A stretch of 64,000 nucleotides of DNA, taken from assembly GCF_901709675.1 (NCBI RefSeq), contig NC_051107.1:216001-280000 (forward strand). The letters run 5' to 3'. Below are positions 39,850 through 51,243 of the stretch, piece by piece. Numbering within the stretch: the stretch's first letter is position 1; every line of letters starts with the position of its first letter. A model generated the notes under the pieces. That model saw only the letters and a program-made list of their open reading frames with translations, searched no databases and was not told the DNA's origin. Origin of the DNA: Syngnathus acus (Eukaryota; Chordata; Actinopteri; Syngnathiformes; Syngnathidae). The position numbers and the translations under genes were made by a program.

Positions 39850-41464
39850 TCACCACTTACTCTCCTGTGAAGCTCCTGAAGTATGCAGACGACACCACTC
39901 TCATCGGACTGATCCAGGACGGTGATGAGACTGCGTACAGACAGGAGGTGGAGCGGCTGGTCCACTGGTGCAGCCAAAACCACCTGGAGCTGAACCCGCT
40001 CAAGACCGTGGAGATGACAGTGGACTTCAGGCGTGACCCTTCACCACTTTTACCCGTCACTATCCGCAGTAATACTATTCTCTCCACAGACACCTTCAAG
40101 TTCCTGGGAACCACAATCTCTCGGGACCTGAAATGGACCGGCCACATAGACTCTGTCCGGAAGAAGGCCCAGCAGAGGCTGTACTTCCTGAGACAGCTCA
40201 AGAAGTTCAACCTGCCGCGAGAGCTTCTGAAGACCTTCTACACTGCCATCATCCAGTCTGTCCTCTGCACCTCCATCACTGTCTGGTTTGGATCGGCCTC
40301 CAAACAAGACAAGCACAGACTGCAACGGACAATCAGGACTGCAGAAAAGATCATTGGAATCAACCTCCCATCTATCCAAGACTTGTACCTGTCCAGGACC
40401 AGGAAACGTGCAAGGAACATCTCTACAGACCCTTCTCACCCAGGTTGCAGTCTGTTTGAACTACTCCCCTCCGGACGGCGTTATAGAGCTCGGTACGCCA
40501 AAACCAGCAGACACAGAGACAGCTTCTTCCCCCAGGCTGTTGCTCTGATGAACTCACACCACTCTTAGAGTCTCAGAGTCATTACTGTGCAATAACATCC
40601 TGCTCTCCACACCTTTTTTGAATTTGTCTACACTGTTTGTACTATGTGTCCTCTCTGCATCCATTGCAGCCTGGTCATCCTGGAAGAGGGACCTTCCCAT
40701 CTGTGGTCTCTTCTCAAGGTTTCTCATTTCCCCTAGCTCAGTGCTTCTCAAATAGTGGTGCAATACCTGGGGGGGCGCGTGTGACCCTGGGGAACAGGCT
40801 TTTTTTTTTGCAGTACTAGAATAAAGTGTAATTGCGCATTTACTACAGTAGGCGGCAGTGGCGCTCTCATTGTTACTTCTGAATATAAATAAGTTATTAT
40901 TTTTTTAGTTTTTGTAGTTTATTAGTTATTATAATTATTAAATATTTTTTATTGATTTGATTTAATTTTGCAATGGTACAATTAGTTGGTCAAACATGTT
41001 TACAGTTTAAACAAGGATTTATTTATTCTCAATTTCAGGCATTGATGCACTTAAAATCTTTTCTGTTGCAGACTTAAAACACGATTTGATAAAGTTATTC
41101 TTTGTAAGTTTGACCATATGTCTTTCTTTTTTTCTTTAATGTTAATAAGGATAAAATGTTATGCAGAGATGGATAGTCACGGTGGGGAGTGGGGGGCGCG
41201 AATAGTTTTCTTCTTGCTAGGGGGGGCGTAACAGAAAATAATTGAGAAGCACTGCCCTAGCTGGAGTTTTGTGTTTTTCCTTGCCCTTTTGGGAGTTTAA
41301 GATCAGGGGATGTTTGAGAATATTTGCCATTTTTCACATGTCCTGAGTGTTGTTAGTCACCTAAATGTTGAACAGAGTGTGTGATTTACGGAAGTCAAAT
41401 TCCTTGTTTGGCACGCTCAAACATGGCGAATAAAAAACTCTTGAATCTCTTGAATCTTGAATCT
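39850..41464 (+). mobile_element. CR1/L2/Rex1-like LINE, 5'-truncated
   Basis: Open frame from about 39860 to the stop at 40566: VKLLKYADDTTLIGLIQDGD (RT catalytic YADD intact), [79 protein letters not shown] 3' UTR and a tail of TTGAATC repeats end at about 41464. A hAT MITE (40739-41254) sits in the 3' UTR. The remaining coding region has no disabling change, so insertion is fairly recent. Confidence 0.8.
40739..41254. mobile_element. hAT MITE in LINE 3' UTR
   Basis: 516 bp; inverted ends CAGTGCTTCTCAAATAGTGG and ATAATTGAGAAGCACTG. Perfect 8-bp duplication CCCTAGCT at 40731-40738 and 41255-41262. Non-coding. Confidence 0.93.
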
Positions 41465-42110
41465 TACCATGTTTTTGTTTGTTCGTTCTTTTGATACTCC
41501 ATGTACTTGCTTACGTCATCATATTCTTAGTTTAATCATGCTTTCAACCATATCTTTTCTTTGTTAGGCAAAATATTTCTCTCTGTCCAGAACGTTCAGT
41601 AGTAATCGAAAACTGGCGTCTAGCATTAGTCAAAACATAAGATACAATCAAGTACTGAACATTTTTAGACGACTTTGGCAGTGTCCGTGATTTAGAAAAT
41701 CATCAGGCATGCATTAAACAGTTCCTTAAGGGTCATTAAGCTATTCAGGCAATATATCAAAAAACATTTGTTATTTCAAAGTGCTCAGATATACATATCA
41801 GATCATAAAGTTATAAAAACCTTTGTCATTACCACCTATCAAAAATGTCTAGTTATGTCTTCTTTATTGATTTGTTGTGTAGGTGTAATTATATGCTTAA
41901 AATATTTCTTTTATTGCTTTAATATGTGAGTATACTTGTCTGCTTATGTACTTTATTCAATGAGGTTTGAGCATATCTGTTTTTGTAGCTAGGCAGAACG
42001 TTTGGTATTTCGACCCCATTCCTTCACTATGCCACCAATAATATAAATAATTTATAATTATATTTATAAATAATTTAATAATTTAGTCATTCCTGCACTG
42101 GCAACACTAT
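41465..42110. other. intergenic, no element recognised
   Basis: AT-rich spacer upstream of the tandem duplication. Confidence 0.4.
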
Positions 42111-42114
42111 TAGC

Positions 42115-43655
42115 AAGTATTTCCGTTTTTTTCAAACATCGTCGTTTTTCTATTTTCAAATATCTGCTTCCAAACGTGATGAACAAAAAAGACAAGGGCC
42201 ACTTATTCATACTCTTAAAAAAAGGTTAAAAAAAAAAAGTAGAACCGGAAGTATTCCAAAGGGAGTGCACTATAAATCAAAAGCAAACCAAATGGCGCCC
42301 TCTGCAAACTGACCACCTTGCAAAGTCTCAACGACTAGGAGTACTGGTGACTTCATTAATTAACTCCCAAACTAGAGCCACGAGGTTGGTGTTTTTTTGT
42401 TGTTGTTTTTTGTTTGTTTTGCGACATGCTCGTCGCCATTCCTCTAATGAGAATTTCCGTGTCTTTAAAATAATTACAAGTATGGTTTGCGTTAGGAACG
42501 ATGGCAAAGTTTGATGGAAGTTTGCTCTTCAGTATTTAAATCGCATCAAATTGAAGACACATGCAGTCTTGCACATTAATTTAGTTTGTTTCATCGTCGT
42601 AGCTTGTGAGCAATTAACTGTCAAACGGTTTTCGTTTTCATTTAATGGGTAGGAATTGTTTCAGCATTGTCATAGAACGTCATTAAAAGTATAGTTGAGT
42701 GTTAGACTTCAAGTAGCCATGCGGATGACCAAAATTATTTCTGGAGCAATGTTGGTGGTGCTCCTAGGTTTTATTTTTATTTTTTTTTTATTTTTTTTTA
42801 AAGATTTCTTTCTGGATGACATTACTGTTTTTTTCTCCGCCTCCTTTTTGACGTGAAAATCTAGACTACTAGTTTAGTTTAGTGTTTCCGTTTTTGTCAA
42901 ACATCAAGTAATCAGTCGTTTTTCTATTTTCAAATATCTGCTTCCAAACGTGATGAACAAAAAAGACAAGGGCCACTTATTCATACTCTTAAAAAAAGGT
43001 TAAAAAAAAAAAAGTAGAACAGGAAGTATTCCAAAGGGAGTGCACTATAAATCAAAAGCAAACCAAATGGCGCCCTCTGCAAACTGACCACCTTGCAAAG
43101 TCTCAACGACTAGGAGTACTGGTGACTTCATTAATTAACTCCCAAACTAGAGCCACGAGGTTGGTGGTGTTTGTTTGTTTGTTTGTTTGTTTGTTTGTTT
43201 GTTTTGCGACATGCTCGTCGTCATTCCTCTGAGAATTTCCGTGTCTTTAAAATAATTCCAAGTATGGTTTGCGTTAGGAACGATGGCAAAGTTTGATTGA
43301 AGTTTGCGCTTCAGTATTTAAATCTCATCAAATTGAAGACACATGCAGTCTTGCACATTAATTTAGTTTGTTTCATCGTCGTAGCTTGTGAGCAATTAAC
43401 TGTCAAACGGTTTTCGTTTTCATTTAATGGGTAGGAATTGTTTCAGCATTGTTATAGAACGTCATTAAAAGTATAATTGAGTGTTAGACTTCAAGTAGCC
43501 ATGCGGATGACCAAAATTATTTCTGGAGCCATGTTGATGGTGCTCTAGTTTTTTTTTTTTTTTTTTTTTTTTTTAATAACTTAAAGATTTCTTTCTGGAT
43601 GACATTACTGTCTTTATCTCCGCCTTCTTTTTGACGTGAAAGTTTAGACTTCTAG
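42115..43655. repeat. tandem duplication, unit ~774 bp
   Basis: Two copies (about 42115-42888 and 42889-43655), very similar by eye. Anchor words TATCTGCTTCCAAACGTGAT at 42161 and 42935, ACCAAATGGCGCCCTCTGCA and GCGACATGCTCGTCG in both. They differ mainly in simple tracts: (TTG)n/(TTTG)n near 42395 and 43170, and T runs near 42775 and 43545. No coding sequence or known element. Confidence 0.85.
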
Positions 43656-43883
43656 CTGTCAACTGCTGCTACTGTGTTACTCGTCACTTTTTGCTTTTTG
43701 ATTAATGAACACTTCTGTTATTGAGCTGTTTAGAATTGCTTTACTGTCATGTAAATTTCAATTTTAAATTGATTAATCTGATAAACACAGAATGTGTATG
43801 TATTTTGGGGATGGACTTATCAGCCGTGTTAGTGGGTTTAAAAATTTGGTAGTATGACTCCTCGTGTGTGTGTGCGTGTGCGC

Positions 43884-45459
43884 ATCAGAAAATTAGAAGT
43901 TCTTTATTTTCTGTAATACAATTAAAAAAACAAATGTGATACATTCTGGATTCATTACAAATCAACTGAAATATTGCAAGCCTTTTATTATTTTAATAGT
44001 ACTGATTATGGCATACATCTTAAGAAAACTCAAATATCCTATCTCAAAATATTAGAATATCATGAATAAGTATACTAGTAGGGTATTCAACTAATCACTT
44101 GAATCGTCTAATTAACTCGAAACACCTGCAAGGGCTTCCTGAGCCTTGACAAACGCTCAGCTTGGTTCAGTAAACTAAATCACAAGAATGGGGAAGACTG
44201 CTGATCTGACTGCTGTCCAGAGGACCATCATTGACACCCTCCATCAGGAGGGTAAGACACAAAAAGAAATTTCTCAAAGAGTAAGCTGTTCACAGAGTGC
44301 AGTTTCAAAGCACATTCACAAAAGGTCTGTTGGAAGGGGGAAATGTGGCAGAACCAAGAGAGATGACCGCAGCCTTAACAGCATTGTGAAGAAGAGTCGC
44401 TTCCAGAATTTGGGGAGCTTCAAAGACAGTGGACTGAAGCTGGAGTCCAGGTATCAAAAGCCACTGTTCACAGACGTGTCCGGGAAATGGGCTACAATAG
44501 CCGTATTCCCATGGTCAAGCCACTTCTGAACTCAAGACAACGGAAGAAGCGTCTGACTTGGGCTATGGAAAAGAAGCACTAGACAGTTGCAGAGTGGTCC
44601 AAAGTCCTCTTTTCAGACAAAAGCAAGTTTTGTATTTCATTTGGAAGTCAAGGCACCAGAGTCTGGAGAAAGGCTGGAGAGGAGCAAAATCCAAGTTGCA
44701 TGAAATCCAGTGTGAAGTTCCCACAGTCAGCGATGGTTTGGGGAGCCATGTCAGCCGCTGGTGTTGGTCCACTGTGTTTCATCAAGTCCAGAGTAAACGC
44801 AGCTGTGTACCAAGAGATTTTAGAGCACTACATGCTTCCGTCTGCTGAAAAGCTCTATGGAGATGATGATTTCATTTTCCAGCATGATCTGGCACCTGCC
44901 CACAGTGCCAAAACCATCAGTAAATGGTGTACTGACCATGGCATTACTGTCCTCAATTGGCCTGCCAATTCCCCTGACCTGAACCCCATAGAGAATTTGT
45001 AGGGTATTGTGAAGAAGAAGCTGAAAGACACCAGACCCAACAATGCAAATGAGCTAAAGGCCGCTATTGAAGCATTCTGGGCATCCATAACACCTCAGCA
45101 ATGCCACAGGCTGATTGCCTCCATGCCATGCCGCATTGATGCAGTAATCCGTGCAAAAGGATTCCCAACCAAGTACTGAGTGCATCAATGGACATTTTCT
45201 AATGTTTGATTTTGTTTTGCTGTTATAAATCTTTTTTTTTATTATTTGGTCTGAGGAAATATTCTAATTTTTTGAGATAGGATTTTTGAGTTTTCTTAAG
45301 ATGTAAGCCATAATCAGCAATATTAAAATAACAAAAGGCTTGCAATATTTCAGTTGATTTGTAATGAATCTAGAATGTATGACATTCTTGTTTTTTTTAA
45401 TTGCATTACAGAAAATAAAGAACTTTATCACAATATTCTAATTTTCTGAGACAGTCCTG
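43884..45459 (+). mobile_element. Tc1-like element, copy 2
   Basis: Same family and same frame-breaking changes as 21369-22888. The transposase starts at 44188. It retains [20 protein letters not shown] and [20 protein letters not shown], which copy 1 has partly lost, but has a stop at the W after NPIENL (TAG, 45000). The left inverted repeat is missing its outer ~15 bp. Confidence 0.85.
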
Positions 45460-45491
45460 TATATAAACTACAGTGGAGCCTCGGTTTTCGA
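45460..45491 (+). repeat. 32-bp Tc1-Tigger junction shared with 22889-22920
   Basis: Sequence just outside the Tc1 end, including the first 21 bases of a Tigger, is identical to that next to copy 1. It then changes into a (TG)/(TATG) repeat. Confidence 0.85.
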
Positions 45492-45494
45492 GGT

Positions 45495-45582
45495 CCTGTG
45501 TGTGTATGTATATATATGTGTGTGTGTATGTATGTATGTATGTATATATATATGTATGTATGTATGTATATATATATGTATG

Positions 45583-45627
<45 letters not shown>

Positions 45628-46083
45628 GTATGTGTATGTATGTATGTGTATATATATGTATGTGTGTATGTATGTATGTGTATATATATGTATGTGTGTA
45701 TATATGTATGTGTGTATATATGTATGTGTGTATATATGTATGTGTATATATGTATGTGTATATATATGTATGTGTATATATATGTATGTGTATATATATG
45801 TATGTGTATATATATGTATGTGTATATATATGTATGTGTATATATATGTATGTGTATATATATGTATGTGTATATATATGTATGTGTATATATATGTATG
45901 TGTATATGTGTATATATATGTATGTGTATATGTGTATATATATGTATGTATATATGTGTATATGTGTATATATATGTGTATATGTGTATATATATGTATG
46001 TATGTGTATATATATGTGTATATATATGTATGTATATGTGTATATATATGTATGTATGTGTATATATATATATGTATGTATAT
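45495..46083. repeat. (TATG)n / (TGTATATA)n microsatellite
   Basis: About 590 bp of TATG, TGTATATA and TATATATG units with changing period. All frames are open only because the repeat lacks stops. Confidence 0.95.
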
Positions 46084-46091
46084 ATCGCTAT

Positions 46092-46955
46092 CAGAGATGG
46101 GGACTCGAGTCACTGTGACTTGGACTCGAGTCGCTGTTTTGATGATTTGTGACTTGACAAAAAATGAAAAAACTTGACTTGAAGTTAAAGACTCGGGACT
46201 TGACTTGACTTGAATGACTTCAGTGTTATTTAGTTTGTTTTCAGTTTGAATATCAAATTAATAATACATTTAAAAAAATATCGATAACACAGTAGGAGCG
46301 CAGGCTGAGAATGGCGTTATCATGATTGGAACACTACCCTGTCAATAAATCAGTCGTGGCCCTTTATATCAGACATGCGCAAACATGTCAGCGGGAGCGG
46401 TACCGCGAGTCATCACCTTCGGCTATCGCAATTACTTTTATGGCGGCAAAGGACGGACAGCACAGTGCGAGATATGCAACAAAAACATTTCGGACAGCCA
46501 GACGACAACTTCAAACTTTGTCTGTCATTTGAAGAGCCATTCTGCCAAGTAAGTGCTTTTCATTTATCGAAATAGGTGTGTGTATATATAGCTTTAATGC
46601 AATGAATATGATGATGAAACTGAATTAAGTAAATATGATTTAATGGTGTATTTTACTGAATATCAGTAATTACAGTGCAAATCCAAATTATTGTCATATT
46701 TTTTAAACAGGTTAGACACATTGGACAATGATGGTTACTAAAAGTTACTGATATCTTGTCTTTTCACTACTAAGATCAGATTCTGCGGGTAAAATTGCAA
46801 TAATAAGGTGACTTGACCTGGACTTGACTTGACCTATTTAAGGACTTGACTTGGACTTGACTTGACCTATTTAAGGACTTGACTTGACTTGCCCAAGAAA
46901 AAGATGACTTGGGACTTACTTGAGACTTGAAGGTTAAGACTTGGTCCCATCTCTG
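46092..46955 (+). mobile_element. non-autonomous hAT with zinc-finger exon
   Basis: Inverted ends CAGAGATGGGGACTCGAGTC and TTGGTCCCATCTCTG, flanked by a perfect 8-bp duplication ATCGCTAT (46084-46091 and 46956-46963). Many GACTTGACTTG words near both ends. It keeps one transposase exon at about 46440-46550. Confidence 0.93.
46440..46550 (+). pseudogene. hAT transposase BED zinc-finger exon
   Basis: One frame reads TAQCEICNKNISDSQTTTSN then FVCHLKSHSAK, a BED-type finger (C-x2-C ... H-x4-H), and stops at a good splice donor, CCAAG|TAAGTG region (GTAAGT). The downstream transposase exon is absent. Confidence 0.7.
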
Positions 46956-46963
46956 ATCGCTAT

Positions 46964-47225
46964 CTCTATCGCTACCTCTATCTCTATCAGTGAGGTTCAT
47001 GACTGGGGAGGTACTGAGGTACTAACTGCATAGCCTGTCGACATAGGTAGCCGTGTGATTACGCAATCCTCAAAGGAGGCTAGACAGGACTCCTCCGAGC
47101 GAATCGTCTTCGGTTTTAAAATAACTATAAAAATTCTGCGATTATGGTTCAAAATTATACAAAATTATTGAAATTAAAAGGAAAATGACTAATAAAAACA
47201 ATTGAATTTGTATTTCCCCCTTTCA
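46964..47225. other. non-coding spacer
   Basis: Includes short CTATCT repeats; nothing else recognised. Confidence 0.4.
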
Positions 47226-47247
47226 TGATGGCAGGGGAGGCCTCCCT

Positions 47248-47248
<1 letters not shown>

Positions 47249-47295
<47 letters not shown>
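47249..47295. repeat. (ATAG)n microsatellite
   Basis: About eleven GATA units. Confidence 0.95.
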
Positions 47296-47757
47296 TTCGG
47301 TAATCGGTACCACAAAAAGCAGGTATCGACTTATTGTGTGTGTTAGTTTAAGTGATTGCAAACCTCAGCTAATTATTTAGCGAATTAAAATTTTCTGTTA
47401 ATTTTCTAAGTGATACGTTGTGAATTTTAAAAGAAATAATTTGATAACAAATGTCTATTGTATTGTCTAAGAGAAAATGATGTACCGTTTTTTTCCATGT
47501 ACAATGCGCCCCCATGTATAATACGCACCCTAAAAATGGCATGTCGATGCTGGAAAAAAGCCTGTACCCATGTATAATACCGTAGTTTTCGGACTATAAG
47601 TCGCGTTTTCTTTCATAGTTTGGGTGGGGAGGCGACTTATACTCAGGAGCGACTTGTGGTTTTTTTTCAGAAATTTTCAAAAAAAAATGAAAAAAAGAAA
47701 GAAACCGCGATAAACGAACCGCAATGTAGCAAGTGATTACTGTAATTTGAATTTCAA

Positions 47758-47990
47758 GTGACGTCAGCAGCGCGACGTCGCGGTCAGCAGCGCGACGTCG
47801 CGGTCAGCAGCGCGACGTCGCGGTCAGCAGCGCGACGTCGCGGTCAGCAGCGCGACGTCGCGGTCAGCAGCGCGACGTCAGCAGCGCGCCGTCAGCAGCG
47901 CGACGTCAGCAGCGCGCCGTCAGCAGCGCGCCGTCAGCAGCGCGCCGTCAGCAGCGCGACGTCAGCAGCGCGACGTCAGCAGCGCGACGA
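47758..47990 (+). repeat. CG-rich minisatellite (GTCAGCAGCGCGAC core)
   Basis: First ~6 units of 20 bp (GTCAGCAGCGCGACGTCGCG), then ~8 units of 15 bp (GTCAGCAGCGCGMC). Very CpG-dense in an AT-rich neighbourhood. Translation frames through it are artefacts. Confidence 0.93.
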
Positions 47991-48014
47991 GGCGTTGTTT
48001 ACATAAAGGACAAA

Positions 48015-48390
48015 GATTGACTCGACGGAGCTCTCTTTCACTTCCGTGGATTGAAGTCGGGGGCCGGCGCTCGGCCGGGTGGCTGTCCAGGGACGGTGGA
48101 TGGGGCTCGGACAATGCTTTTACGCACGTCCGATCCTACTCTACCGAGCTGTCTTTCAGCTCCGTGGATGGAAGTCGAGGGCCGGCGCTCAGCCGAGTGG
48201 CTGTCCGGAGACGGTGGATGGGGCTCGGTCATGGCTTTTACGCACGCCCGGTCCTATTGTATGGAGCTCTCTTCCACTTCCGTGGCTGGAAGTCCACGCT
48301 GCCACACGCCTGGAAGTTTGTTTTGCTAAATAAAGAGCCGTTTACCAAACCCACGTCTTTCCTTGAACTTTGTTAACGCTACAATATAGT
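48015..48390 (+). repeat. ~110-bp GC-rich repeat block ending in AATAAA
   Basis: Two and a half tandem units (CTTCCGTGGATTGAAGTCGG, GGGGCTCGGACAATGCTTTT, GGTGGATGGGGCTCGG) followed by TAAATAAAGAGCCGTTTACC and CTTTGTTAACGCTACAATA. The poly(A)-signal-like end might come from a retroelement terminal repeat; origin not established. Confidence 0.55.
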
Positions 48391-48540
48391 TATATAGTAG
48401 ATCTGTGGAATAACGACGAGGCTGACGTCAGGGCGCACGCACGCGCGGCGTTGTTGACAAAGGACGAGGAATTTGATCGATGGATTTAATGATTTAGAGT
48501 GCACAGATGGTTTGATAACATTATTGCTTATATAATAGTT

Positions 48541-49442
48541 ACCGTTTTTTTTCCGTGTATAATACGCAAAATTTAACTAATTTATTGTCCTAAAATCTGG
48601 GGTGCGCATTATACATGGGTACAATTTTTTTTTAATTTTCATTTTTTTTTAAATTTCATTTTTTTTTTTTTTTTTAAGAAAATCATGGTACTGGTACGAG
48701 TATTGATTTATGTATTGTTCTCTTCTTGTCATGTTGTGAAAGAATGTGGGTTGAATAAATACCGAAAGAACAATAGTGTGTTTGTACTGTGCTCTGGTCA
48801 TTTCATCAAAGAAGGGATAATAGTCCTCTTCTCTTCTTGACTGACAATGAATGTGATAGTTTAATACAATCAGCAAATAACAAAATGCGTATTACAGGTA
48901 ATATTTTATTTCACAACACTTTGCCTTGTTCCTTTCGTCTCTGCTGTTCACTTCAAACACGCTCCATACGAACGCAATGCTCTCGTATCAGACGCTTGCT
49001 CGATCACCTGCTCGTTTGCTGTCACAATCTACCCTACACAAATCCGAAACATTTGTTGCGGCTCCGAGTCACGACGAGGGGCAAGTTTTGGTTTCCAAGG
49101 GTGTTTTTATTCCTCTTCAACGTCTCTCCCATACAGAGCCGCCTTTTTCACATGTCCGCACGTCACTTTCCTCTCTTTTCATCTGATCGCGGTGGTGCCT
49201 TTACGGGCAGTCGGAGAAATCAACGCCAACAAAAAAAAATACATCCAGCCTAGTTAAGACCATACCAAAGACTATAAAAATGGGACCCATTGCCTCCCTG
49301 CGTGTGTGAAGATCATTGGGACTTAAAAAAAAAAAAAAAGGGTGCGTATTATACATGGGTACAGGCTTTTTTCCAGCATCAACATGCCATTGTTAGGGTG
49401 CGTATTATACATGGGGGCGCATTATACACGGAAAAAAACGGT
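48541..49442 (-). mobile_element. MITE family A, innermost copy
   Basis: Complete minus-strand copy inside MITE B. Ends ACCGTTTTTTTTCCGTGTAT and ACACGGAAAAAAACGGT. A ~70-bp SINE remnant (CATACCAAAGACTATAAAAA, 49261-49330) marks where the longer A copies have a whole SINE. Confidence 0.8.
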
Positions 49443-49912
49443 ATTTGATATATAATTTATATATCGTTATATGGGCCTGTGGAATATTTTGAAGTGCAGC
49501 GGCGCGCACGCATTGTTGACAAAGGACGATTGATGGATTTAATGAATTGGAGTGACACAGATGGTTTTATTAACGTGTTATTTATGTAATAGTTTTTTGA
49601 ATAACTCTGAATTTTACGTCAGGGCCGTTCTCAGCTCTTAGTTTGTGTTTATGTCACGTTAGCATACCTATCGTTTAGCCTGTTGTTGCTCGTTCATGAC
49701 TGTTCTTGGTGTTGGATTTTGTCGAATGAATTAATAATAAAATGCGATTTATACTCCGGAGCGACTTATATATGGTTTTTTTCACTTTTTTGGGCATTTT
49801 ATGGCTGGTGCGATTTATACTCCGGTGCGACTTATAGTCCGAAAATTACGGTACGCACCCAAATTTTGACATTTTTTTATTTTATTTTTTTTATTTTTTT
49901 TTATTTTCTTTT

Positions 49913-50155
49913 TCAAGTCCCAATGATCGTCACACACGCGTCTGGGTGTGGTGAAATTTGTCCTCTGCATTTGACCCATCCCCGTGTGATTTTTGATCCA
50001 TCCCCTGGGGGAGAGGGGAGAAGCGAGCAGCAGCGGCGCCGCGCTCGGGAATCATTTGGTGATCTAACCCCCCAATTCCAACCCTTAATGCTGAGTGCCA
50101 AGCAGGGAGGCAATGGGTCCCATTTTTATAGTCTTTGGTATGACCCGGCCGGGTT
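49913..50155 (-). mobile_element. SINE captured in family A
   Basis: Minus-strand SINE body (GTCCCAATGATCGTCACACA to GTATGACCCGGCCGGGT) lacking most of the tRNA-like head. It is at the same site within family A as the SINE at 59705-59947. Confidence 0.82.
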
Positions 50156-50709
50156 ACTTAAGTCCGTAAACATAAAATTATTTCAGAAAAAAGATCATCT
50201 TTGGGAACAACCGGATGTTATTCTGCCGGTCAGTATCACTGCGCATGCAGTAGCAAACTAAATAGCGAAGAAATATGTGAGACTCTCAACGGGATCACCA
50301 ATATTTGAGTGATGTTCCAGTTATTTATCACAATTATTTATTATTATAATAATATATATAATATATAATAATTATTTATTTATTATTCACAATTGTCATG
50401 GTGATCTTTCTGGTGATTTCTTAACTAGGCTGGATGTATTTTTTTTGTTGGCGTTGATTTCTCCGACTGCCCAGAAAGGCACCACCGCGATCAGTTAGGT
50501 TAAAACGAAAAGAGAGGAAAGTGACGTTGTAAAGAACCATCCGTGACAAGATTTTCTTCAAAAATTGTTGTACCATGATTTTCTTCACAAAAAAAAAAAG
50601 GAAAAAAAAAAAAGAATTTAAAAAAAATTGTACCCATGTATAATGCGCACCCCAGATTTTAGGACAATAAATTAGTTAAATTTTGCGCATTATACATGGC
50701 AAAAACGTT

Positions 50710-51243
50710 AAATCTTTAAGACATTGAAAATCTGTTTAATGATCATGCTTAACTCATTCAGTGCAATCTAGAACTGGGTATCTTTGTGAACCTGACATAT
50801 GATACCTCGATACACAGGTCACGATACGCTATGATTCAATACAGTTTTACACAATGCGATATGATGCAATAATATACCTTACTGCTTTTTGGTTTATGTT
50901 GAACAACCATAAACTCAAAGTAAAAAATGTGCATACATTTTGAATTTATTGGGGGGGAATCATGAGCTGTACAGATGATTGAATGAATAACTTTACTCAC
51001 CCCTGCGTCCCCTACTGTATTGATACGAAGACCTAAAATATCGATACGATATTGGTTTAACATCTGTATATATCTAGCTATCAATATTTTAAGCAAACCC
51101 ACACAAGTGCCACTCACTTTCAGATCCTCTTTTACCCAACCATGTGAAAATAACGCATAAAAATATAAATGAATACATATATAAATATTTACCTGGGTTT
51201 GAATGTCTGTATACTGATGTACAAATATTTTTCCCTCTTGTAG
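50710..51243. other. region just upstream of first caprin2 coding exon
   Basis: AT-rich, no CpG island or TATA/initiator that could be defended. It ends in the acceptor TTCCCTCTTGTAG, so transcription must start further upstream in a non-coding exon that was not located. Confidence 0.4.

Larger units (their letters stand above)
47580..49851 (-). mobile_element. MITE family B inside family A
   Basis: Inverted ends CCGTAGTTTTCGGACTATAA and AGTCCGAAAATTACGG, TA on both sides; removing it and one TA restores the A sequence. Contains the CG-rich minisatellite, a GC-rich repeated block and a second A element. Confidence 0.82.
47484..50709 (+). mobile_element. MITE family A, outer copy of a three-level nest
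   Basis: 5' end ACCGTTTTTTTCCATGTACA (47484) and 3' region TTTTGCGCATTATACATGGC to about 50709 (decayed last bases). Interrupted at 47580 by MITE B, after whose end the A sequence resumes exactly (CGCACCCAAATTTTGAC at 49854). Carries a SINE (49913-50155). Confidence 0.8.

Noticed and set aside
45406-46177. Over 200-codon frames of Tyr-Ile-Cys-Met repeats on both strands
   Set aside because: Translations of the TATG/TGTATATA repeat, not genes.
47758-48333. Arg/Ala/Ser-rich and Gly-rich frames
   Set aside because: Produced by the CG-rich minisatellite and the 110-bp repeat; period and frame follow the repeat.
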